The position numbers were made by a program, and so were the translations under genes. The notes under the pieces are model-generated. The model saw only the letters and a list, made by a program, of their open reading frames with translations. It was not told the origin of the DNA and made no database searches. DNA of 64,000 bases from Planosporangium thailandense (lineage in GTDB: Bacteria; Actinomycetota; Actinomycetes; Mycobacteriales; Micromonosporaceae), in assembly GCF_011947195.1 (NCBI RefSeq), contig NZ_JAATVY010000003.1, forward strand, positions 310,001 through 374,000, written 5' to 3'. Positions 35,203 to 43,553 of this stretch are shown here, piece after piece. The first letter of the stretch is position 1. Every line of letters starts with the position of its first letter.

Positions 35203-36978
35203 CTACCTCAGCTCGCAGATCACCGCGCCGGCCGGCACGACCTCGCCGACCGCCGCGGTCAGGCCGGTGACCACGCCGGCCTTGTGGGCGTTGAGCGGCT
35301 GCTCCATCTTCATCGCTTCGAGGACGACGATGGTGTCGCCCTCGGCCACCGTGTCGCCTTCGGACACCGCCAGCTTGACGATGGTGCCCTGCATCGGACT
35401 GGTCAACGCGTCGCCGCTCGCGGCACCGGCCTGCTTGCGCCCCGCGCCCCGCTTGCGGGCGGCCTTCGGAGCGGTCCCGGCCGCCGCCGGGGCGGCCGCT
35501 CCGAAGCCGGCGGGGAGGGAGACCTCCAGCCGCTTGCCGCCCACCTCGACCACGACCGTCTCGCGCGGCTCCGCGGCGGTGTCGCGCGGCTCCGCGGCGG
35601 TGTCGGCGCCGGCCGCGCCGGAGAACGGCGGGATCTGGTTGTCGAACTCGGTCTCGATCCAGCGGGTGTGCACCCGGAACGGCTCGTCGGTGAACGCCTC
35701 GTCGCGCACGATCGCCCGGTGGAACGGCAGTGCGGTGGCCATGCCGTCGACCACCATCTCGTCGAGCGCGCGCCGGGCCCGCTCGATCGCCTGCTGGCGG
35801 TCCTCGCCACTGATGATGACCTTGGCGAGCAGCGAGTCGAAGTTGCCGCCGATGACGCTGCCGGATTCGATGCCGGTATCGACGCGTACGCCCGGTCCTT
35901 CGGGTAGCCGCAGCGTGGTGACCGTGCCGGGAGCCGGCAGGAAGTTTCGCCCCGGGTCCTCGCCGTTTATGCGGAACTCGATGGAGTGCCCGCGCGGGGT
36001 CGGGTCGGCGTCGAAGCGGAGCTTCTCGCCGTCGGCGATGCGGAACTGCTCGCGGACGAGGTCGATGCCGGCGGTCTCCTCGGTGACCGGGTGCTCGACC
36101 TGGAGCCGGGTGTTCACCTCGAGGAAGGAGATGGTGCCGTCGACGCCCACCAGGTACTCGACGGTGCCGGCGCCGTGGTAGCCGGCCTCCCGGCAGATCG
36201 CCTTCGCGCTCGCGTGGATCTTGGCGCGCTGCTCGTCGGTCAGGAACGGCGCGGGCGCCTCCTCGACCAGCTTCTGATGGCGGCGCTGCAGCGAGCAGTC
36301 CCGGGTGCCGACGACGATCACGTTGCCGTGCTGGTCGGCGAGGACCTGCGCCTCGACGTGGCGCGGGCGGTCGAGGTAGCGCTCGACGAAGCACTCGCCG
36401 CGGCCGAACGCCGCCACCGCCTCGCGGGTGGCCGACTCGAACAGGGCGGGGATCTCCTCGATCGTGCGGGCGACCTTCAGGCCGCGGCCACCGCCGCCGA
36501 ACGCCGCCTTGATGGCGACCGGCAGCCCGTGCTCCTGCGCGAAGGCGACGATCTCGGCGGCGTCGGCCACCGGCTCCGACGTGCCGGGTACGAGCGGAGC
36601 GCCGGCGCGCTGGGCGATGTGCCGGGCGGTCACCTTGTCGCCGAGATCGCGGATCGCCTGCGGGGTGGGGCCGATCCAGGTGATGCCGGCGTCGATGACC
36701 GCCTGGGCGAAGTCGGCGTTCTCGGACAGGAAGCCGTAGCCGGGGTGCACCGCATCGGCGCCCGCCTTGCCGGCCACGTCGATGAGCTTGTCGATGCGGA
36801 GGTAGGAGTCGGCGGCCGTGTCGCCGCCCAGCGCGTACGCCTCGTCGGCGAGCCGGACGTGGAGCGCGTCCCGGTCGGAGTCGGCGTACACGGCGACGCT
36901 GGCGAGGCCGGCGTCCTTGCAGGCCCGGATGACGCGGACCGCGATCTCGCCCCGGTTGGCGATGAGCACCTTACGCAC
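35203..36978 (-). CDS. accA3: Acyl-CoA carboxylase biotin-carboxylase/BCCP (alpha) subunit
   Basis: A 591-aa alpha subunit that carboxylates biotin with ATP and bicarbonate, for acetyl- and propionyl-CoA carboxylation. Biotin carboxylase occupies ~1-450: [17 protein letters not shown], the ATP-grasp glycine loop [12 protein letters not shown] and [11 protein letters not shown]. After an Ala/Pro linker with a short AAEPR repeat, the C-terminal biotinyl domain has [11 protein letters not shown], with the biotinylated Lys. The GTG start has GGGAGGAG upstream, and TACACT at 37067-37062 (minus) is a candidate -10. Partners AccD, AccE and BirA lie within 12 kb. Confidence 0.95.
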   Translation of the reverse strand: MRKVLIANRGEIAVRVIRACKDAGLASVAVYADSDRDALHVRLADEAYALGGDTAADSYLRIDKLIDVAGKAGADAVHPGYGFLSENADFAQAVIDAGITWIGPTPQAIRDLGDKVTARHIAQRAGAPLVPGTSEPVADAAEIVAFAQEHGLPVAIKAAFGGGGRGLKVARTIEEIPALFESATREAVAAFGRGECFVERYLDRPRHVEAQVLADQHGNVIVVGTRDCSLQRRHQKLVEEAPAPFLTDEQRAKIHASAKAICREAGYHGAGTVEYLVGVDGTISFLEVNTRLQVEHPVTEETAGIDLVREQFRIADGEKLRFDADPTPRGHSIEFRINGEDPGRNFLPAPGTVTTLRLPEGPGVRVDTGIESGSVIGGNFDSLLAKVIISGEDRQQAIERARRALDEMVVDGMATALPFHRAIVRDEAFTDEPFRVHTRWIETEFDNQIPPFSGAAGADTAAEPRDTAAEPRETVVVEVGGKRLEVSLPAGFGAAAPAAAGTAPKAARKRGAGRKQAGAASGDALTSPMQGTIVKLAVSEGDTVAEGDTIVVLEAMKMEQPLNAHKAGVVTGLTAAVGEVVPAGAVICELR

Positions 36979-37152
36979 CTGCGCGCTCCTCCCGATGCGG
37001 CCGGCCGCTGAGGGCGGCGCGGACCCCGACCCGTCGCGCCTGACCGACCGTTATGCCGCGCAGTGTAGCCAAACGGGTGATCGGTTAGCTGCGGTCATCG
37101 TCACGTTGTGGGAATGCCGTCCCTCCCAGCAGGCCCGTACGACGTCATTAAT

Positions 37153-37168
37153 TAGCCAAATTTGGCTA
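37153..37168. promoter_or_regulatory. Palindromic operator at the padR promoter
   Basis: A perfect 16-bp palindrome, TAGCCAAATTTGGCTA, overlaps a TATACG hexamer (37167-37172) that ends 8 nt before the padR GTG. A further TAGCCAAA half-site lies at 37066-37073. Probably autoregulation by the PadR protein. Confidence 0.65.
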
Positions 37169-37180
37169 TACGCTGGGCGG

Positions 37181-37792
37181 GTGTCAACGACTCGACTGAT
37201 GATCCTGGGCCTGGTGAAGTGGCTGCAGCCGGTCCACGGGTACGACGTGCGCCGCGAGTTGATGAGCTGGGGTGCCGACCGGTGGGCCAACATCCGGTCC
37301 GGATCGGTCTACCACGCGCTACGCACGTTGACCGCCGAAGGGCTGCTCGCCGAGGTCGCCACCGAGCAGGTCGGCGCGCGGCCGGCCCGGACCACCTACC
37401 GGATCACGCCGGCCGGTGACCGGGAGTTCGCCGACCTGCTGCGCACGTACTGGTGGGAGTACTCCGAGCCGGTCGACCCGTTCGGGGCGGCGTTTTCCCA
37501 CCTGCCGGCGCTGTCGCGGCGGGAGGCGGTGGCGGCGCTGCGCAACCGGGCGCGCCTGCTGTCGGCGCGGCTGGAGTCGATGCGGGCGATGCTCGCCGAT
37601 GAATCTCGCGGCCCGACGTGGTCGGAACATGCGCCGGTCCACCTGTCGTGGCTGGTGGAGCTCATGGTCGCGCGCGGCGAGGCCGAGGTTGCCTGGTGCC
37701 ACCGGGTCGCCGGGCGCATCGCCGCCGGTGCGGGCCGGCACGACGGTGAGGAGGAATCCGGACCCGCGACAGTAACGAAGCTTGACTATTGA
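37181..37792 (+). CDS. PadR-family transcriptional regulator
   Basis: A 203-aa regulator with an N-terminal PadR winged helix (LVKWLQPVHGYDVRREL, then IRSGSVYHALRTLTAEGLL and TTYRITPAGDREF) and a C-terminal helical dimerisation domain. The GTG start appears leaderless and sits next to a perfect palindrome. It lies just before an ABC exporter operon, which it probably controls. No ligand can be deduced. Confidence 0.92.
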   Translation: MSTTRLMILGLVKWLQPVHGYDVRRELMSWGADRWANIRSGSVYHALRTLTAEGLLAEVATEQVGARPARTTYRITPAGDREFADLLRTYWWEYSEPVDPFGAAFSHLPALSRREAVAALRNRARLLSARLESMRAMLADESRGPTWSEHAPVHLSWLVELMVARGEAEVAWCHRVAGRIAAGAGRHDGEEESGPATVTKLDY

Positions 37793-37810
37793 GACGGGTA
37801 CCTCTAGCTT
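37782..37810 (+). promoter_or_regulatory. Sigma-70-like promoter of the ABC exporter operon
   Basis: TTGACT (37782-37787), a 17-bp spacer and TAGCTT (37805-37810). The -35 lies inside the end of the padR gene. Expected transcription start is near 37817, just before an operator-like palindrome. Confidence 0.65.
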
Positions 37811-37826
37811 GTCTGCGTCGGCAAGA

Positions 37827-37845
37827 TGACGCCATAGTGGCGTCA
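37827..37845. promoter_or_regulatory. Operator-like palindrome in the ABC operon leader
   Basis: Perfect inverted repeat TGACGCCA-TAG-TGGCGTCA about 10 nt after the predicted transcription start; a roadblock position for a repressor. A partial third copy (gccgtca) follows. Its sequence differs from the padR palindrome, so another regulator may bind. Confidence 0.6.
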
Positions 37846-37907
37846 AAATGCCGTCACGCCGCGGGGGACTCGCCGGCGTCCTCGTCACGCTAGGTGTGGA
37901 GGCCTGA

Positions 37908-38864
37908 GTGATCATCGAGACGAAAGGGCTGCGGAAGACGTTCCGCAGCAGAAAAGGGACCGTGGAAGCGGTCCGCGGGGTCGACCTCGTCGTCGACGAG
38001 GGGGAGATCTTCGGGTTTCTCGGGCCCAACGGCGCCGGCAAGACGACCACCCTGCGCATGCTCGCGACGCTGCTCACGCCCGACGGGGGAGCGGCGACGA
38101 TCGCCGGCGCCGACCTGCGCCGCGCGCCGGGCGAGGTGCGCCGTCGCATCGGGTACGTCGCCCAGGGCGGCTGCACCTGGGACGAGGTCAGCGCTCGCGA
38201 GGAGCTGATCTACCAGGCGCGCCTGTACGGGGTGGACAAGGCCGAGGCGCGCCGGCGCGCCGAGCACGCCATCGGGGCGTTCCAACTGGAGGCGTTCGCC
38301 GACCGCCCGACCAAGACGTACTCCGGCGGGCAGCGTCGCCGGGTGGACATCGCGCTCGGGGTGATCCACCAGCCGCGCGTGGTCTTCCTCGACGAGCCGA
38401 CCACCGGGCTCGACCCGCAGAGCCGCGCGCACATGTGGGACGAGGTGCGGCGGCTGCGCGACGAGGGGATGAGCGTCTTCATCACCACGCACTACCTCGA
38501 CGAGGCGGACGCGCTCTGCGACCGGATCGCGATCATGGACCACGGCGAGATCGTGGCGGAGGGCACGTCAGCCGAGCTCAAGCGCCAGATCGCCGGTGAC
38601 GTGGTGACCGTCGGCCTCGACGGCACCGCGCCCAAGGCGGCGGCCCTGCTGGAGGGCGAGCCCTACGTCAACCGGCTGGAGACCCTCGACGAGGGGCTCC
38701 GGCTCTACGTCGACAGCGGCGCCACGGCCATCCCGCAGATTCTGCGCGCGCTGGACGGCGCCGGAATCGCGCTCGCCTCGATCGAACTGCACCGCCCGAG
38801 CCTCGACGACGTGTTCCTGGCCCAGACCGGCCGCAGCCTGCGCGACAGTGGCGAAGGAGCCTGA
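37908..38864 (+). CDS. ABC exporter ATP-binding protein (DrrA-like)
   Basis: A 318-aa ATPase. Walker A is GPNGAGKTTTLRML, the signature is TYSGGQRRRVDIALG, Walker B is VVFLDEPTTGLDPQ and the switch is ITTHYLDEADALCD. The C-terminal extension (GDVVTVGLDGTAP onward) is that of the DrrA/daunorubicin-resistance group. GTG 37908 follows GGAGG. It is coupled to the permease gene; the pair probably exports a lipophilic compound or drug, with the substrate unknown. Confidence 0.93.
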   Translation: MIIETKGLRKTFRSRKGTVEAVRGVDLVVDEGEIFGFLGPNGAGKTTTLRMLATLLTPDGGAATIAGADLRRAPGEVRRRIGYVAQGGCTWDEVSAREELIYQARLYGVDKAEARRRAEHAIGAFQLEAFADRPTKTYSGGQRRRVDIALGVIHQPRVVFLDEPTTGLDPQSRAHMWDEVRRLRDEGMSVFITTHYLDEADALCDRIAIMDHGEIVAEGTSAELKRQIAGDVVTVGLDGTAPKAAALLEGEPYVNRLETLDEGLRLYVDSGATAIPQILRALDGAGIALASIELHRPSLDDVFLAQTGRSLRDSGEGA

Positions 38865-38865
38865 C

Positions 38866-39609
38866 ATGAAACTCGTCCGCGACACCTGGATGGTGTTCAC
38901 CCGGCAGATGACGCTCGTGCTGCGCAACCCGGTCTGGTTGATCGTCGGGATCATGCAGCCGCTGTACTTCCTGCTGCTGTTCGGGCCGCTGCTCAAGGGC
39001 GCGCTGCGGATGAGCGCCGAGGACGCGTACCGGTTCTTCGTGCCGGGCCTGCTCGTCCAGCTCGCGATGTTCGGCACGCTGTTCGTGGGCTTCGGCCTGA
39101 TCGCCGAACTGCGGGCCGGCGTCATCGAGCGGATGCGCGTCACCCCGGTCAGCCGGCTGTCACTGCTGCTCGGCCGGTCGCTGCGGGACATCGTCACGCT
39201 GCTGGTCCAGGCCGCGCTGCTGACCGCGCTGTCGCTGCCGTTCGGCCTGTCGGTGCGGCTGCGCGATCTCGTCCTCGCGTTCGCCCTGCTCGCGTTGATC
39301 GCGCTGATGCTGTCGGCCACGTCGTACGCGCTGGCGCTCAAGCTGCGCAGCGAAGACGCCCTGGCCCCGCTGATGAACGCGGTCAGCATGCCGATCCTGC
39401 TGCTGTCGGGGATCCTGCTGCCGCTGTCCGGCTGGCTGAAGCGGGTCGGGGAGTGGAATCCGTTCACGTACGCCGTGAACGCCTCCCGGGCGCTGTTCGC
39501 CGGTGACCCGGGCGACGCGAACGTCTGGAAGGCGCTCGTCATCGTGACCGTGCTGGCGGTCGCCGCCGCGGTCTGGGCGGCCCGGTCGTTCGCCCGCAGC
39601 GTCCGCTGA
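38866..39609 (+). CDS. ABC-2 type exporter permease
   Basis: A ~247-aa permease with six predicted helices of the ABC-2 type (VWLIVGIMQPLYFLLLFGPLL, then FFVPGLLVQLAMFGTLFVGFG) and the conserved Arg/Glu segment AELRAGVIERMRVTPVSR. ATG 38866 has AAGGAG upstream. It begins one base after the ATPase stop codon and forms the membrane half of that exporter. Confidence 0.93.
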   Translation: MKLVRDTWMVFTRQMTLVLRNPVWLIVGIMQPLYFLLLFGPLLKGALRMSAEDAYRFFVPGLLVQLAMFGTLFVGFGLIAELRAGVIERMRVTPVSRLSLLLGRSLRDIVTLLVQAALLTALSLPFGLSVRLRDLVLAFALLALIALMLSATSYALALKLRSEDALAPLMNAVSMPILLLSGILLPLSGWLKRVGEWNPFTYAVNASRALFAGDPGDANVWKALVIVTVLAVAAAVWAARSFARSVR

Positions 39610-39646
39610 CGCGAAGCCGAGGCGAACCGCCCACCGAAATATCGAC

Positions 39647-39686
39647 GGGGCACCGCCGGATCCCACTAGGGTTCCGGTGGTGCCCC
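39647..39686. terminator. Hairpin overlapping the MFS gene start
   Basis: The arms ggggcaccgccgga and tccggtggtgcccc pair over 14 bp with one mismatch. The loop holds TAGGGT, the candidate -10 of the MFS gene, and the right arm holds its GTG start. It could terminate the ABC operon and also affect MFS expression. Confidence 0.5.
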
Positions 39687-40888
39687 GTCTGCTCGTTCGT
39701 GACCGCTTGACCTGGTTGACCTACGCTCAGATCGCGACGTGGGGCTACTTCCTCTACGGGTTCAGCCCGGTCGTCCCGCTGCTGCGCGACGAGCAGCACA
39801 CCAGCCGTACGGTCGCGAGCCTCCACGGCACCGCCTTCGCCGTCGGCGGCGTGCTCAGCGGCCTCCTGCTTCCCCCGCTGGCCCGCCGCTTCGGCCGTGC
39901 CGCTCTCACGTGGGGCGGCCTGGTCGGGGTGTCCGCGGCGGCGGTCGGCCTCCTGCTGTCGCACCCGCTGGCCGCCACCCTCACCTGGGCCGTCGTCGGG
40001 TCGATCAGCGGCGGGTTCGTGGTCAACGGCGTCACCGCCGTGCTCGCCGACCACCACCGGGACGGCGGTGCCGCCGCGATCAGCGAGGCGAACGCCGGCG
40101 CCGCGGGGGCCGGCGTAATCGCGCCGGTCGTCGTCGGGGCCGCCGTCGGGGCCGGCCTCGGGTGGCGTCCCGGACTCGCGGTGACCGCCGGGATCATCGT
40201 GCTCGTCGCCGTCGCCGCGGTGGTCTTCCGGATCCGGGTACCCGCCGGAGCGCCGGCCGTGTCGAAGACGGCCGGCGGGCGGCTGCCGAAGCCGTACTGG
40301 CTGGCCTGGGTGAGTCTGCTGGCGACCGGGTCGGTCGAGGTGTGCCTCAATCTGTGGGTCGCCGACGTCCTGCGTACCCACGCGCGGGTGAGCCCCGCCG
40401 GCGCTACGGCGGCGGTGTCCGCGATGGTCGTCGGCCTGTTCGTCGGCCGGCTGGCGGGCAGCCGGCTCGTGCTCCGCCTGCCCAGCACCGCCGTCCTGTT
40501 CGCCGCCCTGGCGCTCAGCGGCGCCGGGTTCACCGCGTTCTGGTTCGCCACCGTGCCGTGGCTCGCGCTCTCCGGTCTGGTGGTCGTCGGCCTGGGCAAC
40601 GCGCTGCACTATCCGCTGGGCATGGCGCTCGCGGTCGAACACTCGGCCGGCCAGCCCGACGTGGCGGTGGCGCGGACCTCGTACGCGGTGGGCCTGTCGT
40701 TCGGGGGCGCGCCGTTCCTGCTGGCGGTGATCGCCGACCGCGTCGGCCCGCACCTGGCGTTCCTGCTGGTACCGGTGTTTCTGGCCGTGTCGGCCGCGGC
40801 GGTCGCCGGGCTGCGGCGCCGGGTCGGACCGCCCGACGGCGCGTTCGTCGTCAGCGCACCCGCGGTCAGTCCGCCTGCCAGAAGCTGA
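39680..40888 (+). CDS. MFS transporter
   Basis: A 402-aa major facilitator protein with about 12 helices. GVLSGLLLPPLARRFGRAAL is a degenerate form of the loop 2-3 motif. ARTSYAVGLSFGGAPFLLAV is a late helix. GTG 39680 (or 39677) is 7 nt after TAGGGT and likely leaderless. It follows the exporter operon but has its own promoter. The substrate is unknown. Its 3' end overlaps the convergent maf gene by 23 bp. Confidence 0.88.
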   Translation: MPRLLVRDRLTWLTYAQIATWGYFLYGFSPVVPLLRDEQHTSRTVASLHGTAFAVGGVLSGLLLPPLARRFGRAALTWGGLVGVSAAAVGLLLSHPLAATLTWAVVGSISGGFVVNGVTAVLADHHRDGGAAAISEANAGAAGAGVIAPVVVGAAVGAGLGWRPGLAVTAGIIVLVAVAAVVFRIRVPAGAPAVSKTAGGRLPKPYWLAWVSLLATGSVEVCLNLWVADVLRTHARVSPAGATAAVSAMVVGLFVGRLAGSRLVLRLPSTAVLFAALALSGAGFTAFWFATVPWLALSGLVVVGLGNALHYPLGMALAVEHSAGQPDVAVARTSYAVGLSFGGAPFLLAVIADRVGPHLAFLLVPVFLAVSAAAVAGLRRRVGPPDGAFVVSAPAVSPPARS

Positions 40889-41495
40889 TGATCTCCAGGC
40901 CCAGCTCGGACATCATCCGGCGCAGCAGCGGCAGGGACAGGCCGATGACCGTACCCGGATCGCCCTCGATCCGGTCGACGAACGGCCCGCCGAACCCGTC
41001 GAGCGTGAACGCGCCGGCGACGCGCAGCGGCTCGCCGGTCGCCACGTACGCGGCGATCTCGTCGTCGGTGAGGTCGGCGAAGTGGACAGTGGTCGCCGCC
41101 ACCTCCTCGACGCTGCGGCCGGTCCGCACGTCGATCAGGCAGTGGCCGGTGTGCAGGACCCCCGAGCGGCCGCGCATGGACCGCCAGCGGCGTACCGCGT
41201 CATCGGCGTCGCTCGGCTTGCCGAAGATCTGACCGTCGAAGGCCAGGACCGAGTCGCAGCCGAGGACCAGCACCCGTTCCGGGGCGGCGTTCTGTTCCGG
41301 GGCGGCGCCCACCCGGGCCGCGACCGCCTCGGCCTTGAGCCGGGCGAGCGTGCCGCTGAGGGTGTCGGGCCGCTCGGCCGGCACCGTCGATTCGTCGACG
41401 CCGCTGACGATCACGTCAGCCGGGATGCCCGCCGCCTTCAGCAGTTGCAGGCGGGCCGGGCTGGCGGAGGCCAGCACCAACTTGGTCGTCGTCAC
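40866..41495 (-). CDS. maf: Maf-family nucleotide pyrophosphatase
   Basis: A 209-aa Maf/HAM1-fold enzyme that hydrolyses non-canonical or bulk nucleoside triphosphates to monophosphates. Motifs are VLASASPARLQLLKAAGI, GCDSVLAFDGQIFGKP and GAFTLDGFGGPFVDRIEG. The GTG start has AGGGA upstream. It is placed between accA3 and accE as in the mycobacterial locus, where maf lies beside accE5. Confidence 0.93.
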   Translation of the reverse strand: MTTTKLVLASASPARLQLLKAAGIPADVIVSGVDESTVPAERPDTLSGTLARLKAEAVAARVGAAPEQNAAPERVLVLGCDSVLAFDGQIFGKPSDADDAVRRWRSMRGRSGVLHTGHCLIDVRTGRSVEEVAATTVHFADLTDDEIAAYVATGEPLRVAGAFTLDGFGGPFVDRIEGDPGTVIGLSLPLLRRMMSELGLEIISFWQAD

Positions 41496-41508
41496 GTCCG
41501 TTCCCTGA

Positions 41509-41554
41509 ATCTTGGGGAGTTCGACACCGGATACGATGTCAAACTCCCCAAGAT
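41509..41554. terminator. Long intergenic palindrome with 18-bp arms
   Basis: The arms atcttggggagttcgaca and tgtcaaactccccaagat pair with one mismatch around a 10-nt loop. It lies between the NCS2 permease stop and the maf start on the minus strand, so it can end permease transcription before maf. It shares the CAAGAT/ATCTTG core with other palindromes here. Confidence 0.72.
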
Positions 41555-41570
41555 CGTGAAAAGCAGGGGG

Positions 41571-42905
41571 TCAGCGGCGGCGCTTGCTGCCGGCCTTGCT
41601 CCCGGCCGTCGCCGGGGTGGCGGGCTCGGGCAGCGTACCCACCGCCGAGACCGTGCCGCGGCGGATGCCGATCTGGCGCATCACGTGGTAGACGACGATC
41701 GCGGCGACCGAGCCGAGCGCGATCCCGTTGAACATCAGGTTGCCGGCCTTCCACGCGAAGTCCGCGATACCGATGATCAGCGCGACGGCCGCGGTCATGA
41801 GGTTGGCCGGGTTGGTGAAGTCCACCCGCGCCTGCACCCAGATCCGTGCGCCGAGCACTCCGATGAGGCCGTACAGGACGACCGTCGCCCCGCCCAGCAC
41901 GCCGGCCGGGATCGTGTTGATGAGCGCGCCGAACTTCGGCGAGAGGCCGAGCAGGAACGCGACGACGCCGGCCACCCAGTACGCCGCCGTCGAGTAGACC
42001 CTGGTCGCCGCCATGACGCCGATGTTCTCCGCGTACGTGGTGGTGCCCGAGCCGCCGCCCGCGCCGGCCAGGACCGTCGCCAGGCCGTCACCCATGAACG
42101 CGCGGCCGAGCATGTGGTCCAGCGGCCGGCCGGTCATCGACGACACCGCCTTGACGTGGCCGACGTTCTCGGCGATCAGGACGAGCACGACGGGGACGAA
42201 CAGCGCGACCACGCTCGGGTTGAACTTCGGCGCGGTGAAGTCGGGCAGGCCCACCCAGGCGGCCTTCTCCACGGCCGTGAAGTCGAGCTGGCCCTGCAGC
42301 GCCGCCGCGATGTACCCCGCGACCACGCCGATCAGGATCGACAGCCGGCCGAGAAGCCCGGCGAAGACGACCGTGACGAGCAGGATCACCACGAGCGTCA
42401 CGAGCGCGGTGACCGGCTGCTTGACGAAGTTCGACTTGGCGACCGGGGCCAGGTTGAGCCCGATCAGGGCGACGATCGCGCCGGTGACGACCGGCGGCAT
42501 GAGCCGCTCGATCCAGCCGGCGCCGGCCTTGTGCACGATGAGGCCGATGATCGCGAACAGCACGCCGGCCGTGATGATCCCGCCGAGCGCGGTCGCCTTG
42601 CCGTGCGCGGCCGAGGCCGCGGTGACCGGCGCGATGAACGCGAAGCTGGAGCCCAGGTAGCTGGGGAGCCGGTTCTTCGTGATCAGCAGGAACAGAATGG
42701 TGCCGATGCCGGAGAAGAACAGCGTCGTGGCCGGCGGGAAGCCGGTCAGCAGCGGCACGAGGAACGTCGCGCCGAACATCGCGAGTACGTGCTGAGCGCC
42801 GATGCCGATGGTTCGGGGCCAGCTGAGCCGTTCATCAGGAGCGACCACTTCACCGGGGCGGATCTGCCGCCCGTCGCCGTGTAGCCGCCAGTTCCAATCG
42901 ATCAT
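41571..42905 (-). CDS. NCS2 uracil/xanthine permease
   Basis: A 444-aa nucleobase/cation symporter with ~12-14 helices. The UraA-type motif is HVLAMFGATFLVPLLTGF. The conserved SSFAFIAPVTAA and the segment GGSGTTTYAENIGVMAAT mark the substrate site. ATG 42905 follows GAGGG at 6 nt. It imports uracil (or xanthine) and would feed upp. It is an insertion relative to the mycobacterial accE-maf order. Confidence 0.92.
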   Translation of the reverse strand: MIDWNWRLHGDGRQIRPGEVVAPDERLSWPRTIGIGAQHVLAMFGATFLVPLLTGFPPATTLFFSGIGTILFLLITKNRLPSYLGSSFAFIAPVTAASAAHGKATALGGIITAGVLFAIIGLIVHKAGAGWIERLMPPVVTGAIVALIGLNLAPVAKSNFVKQPVTALVTLVVILLVTVVFAGLLGRLSILIGVVAGYIAAALQGQLDFTAVEKAAWVGLPDFTAPKFNPSVVALFVPVVLVLIAENVGHVKAVSSMTGRPLDHMLGRAFMGDGLATVLAGAGGGSGTTTYAENIGVMAATRVYSTAAYWVAGVVAFLLGLSPKFGALINTIPAGVLGGATVVLYGLIGVLGARIWVQARVDFTNPANLMTAAVALIIGIADFAWKAGNLMFNGIALGSVAAIVVYHVMRQIGIRRGTVSAVGTLPEPATPATAGSKAGSKRRR

Positions 42906-43027
42906 GTTTGCCCTCGCCGTGTGACCGGGATACCCGGATTGGCGGGAGCGTATCCGCTGCTCCGGTGCAGGTCGCAGCAGGGTGGACCCGCTCGGCGCGC
43001 CGCGCTCGGGGGATTCTCAGACGACGG

Positions 43028-43102
43028 AGGCTCAGCCGGGGAAGGCTCAGACGGGGAAGGCTCAGACGGGGAAGGCTCAGACGGGGAAGGCTCAGCCGGG
43101 TA
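43028..43102. repeat. Five 15-bp tandem repeats at the 3' end of accE
   Basis: Five head-to-tail units, aggctcag(a/c)cggg(g/t)a. The last unit overlaps the accE stop codon and final codons; the others lie just downstream. Confidence 0.93.
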
Positions 43103-43310
43103 GGCCGGAGGCGCGCCAGGCGCCGGGGCCCGGTCGCAGGGAGGCTCCGGGCAGCGCGCTCCTACGCCAGCGCTCCGGGGCCGGCACGGCGGCCGGCGCG
43201 GTCGCAGTCGCGCCGGAGCGTCCCCAGAGCACGCCGACCAGCGCGGCCAGCTCCTCCGCGGTCGGAGCGCCGCGCAGCACCCGCAGCGCCGGAGCGGTGT
43301 CGTCGGCCAC
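43092..43310 (-). CDS. accE: Acyl-CoA carboxylase epsilon subunit
   Basis: A 72-aa protein, the usual size for AccE. It has the conserved ALRVLRGAPTAEELAALVGVLW and the C-terminal GPGAWRASGLPG. AccE links the biotin-bearing and carboxyltransferase subunits of actinobacterial acyl-CoA carboxylases. GTG 43310 has GGAGG 5 nt upstream; a longer frame to 43448 is unlikely. It is normally the immediate neighbour of accD, but here a kinase gene on the other strand separates the two by 2.4 kb. The 3' end runs into a 15-bp tandem repeat. Confidence 0.87.
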   Translation of the reverse strand: MADDTAPALRVLRGAPTAEELAALVGVLWGRSGATATAPAAVPAPERWRRSALPGASLRPGPGAWRASGLPG

Positions 43311-43541
43311 GGCCACCTCCGGGGAAGATCTTGCTGTTACGGGCGCCGGGCCCGCGTACCCGACCTTATCGGGGATCTGACCGGCGTCGACCTCCGGTGT
43401 GACACAGCCCATGACGGTGGGTGCGGGAACGTTCCCGAAATGGGGCACACTGGCCGTCTTAGGGCCCGTTCACGGCGGTTCAGAATTTGACACGCACCGC
43501 TGTAAGGGGTGGCGATCGCGTATGCCCACTGTCCGACCGGG

Positions 43542-43547
43542 TATGTT
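43542..43547 (+). promoter_or_regulatory. -10 element of kinase 2 (leaderless)
   Basis: TATGTT ends 6 nt before GTG 43554, and no Shine-Dalgarno is present. Confidence 0.45.
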
Positions 43548-43553
43548 CTCCGG

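Noticed and set aside
43028-43102. CRISPR-like array
   Set aside because: The 15-bp units are directly adjacent with no spacers, and no cas genes are present.
42906-43508. Plus-strand open frames with GKAQT repeats
   Set aside because: They only translate the 15-bp tandem repeat and the antisense of accE; no start signal or conserved product.
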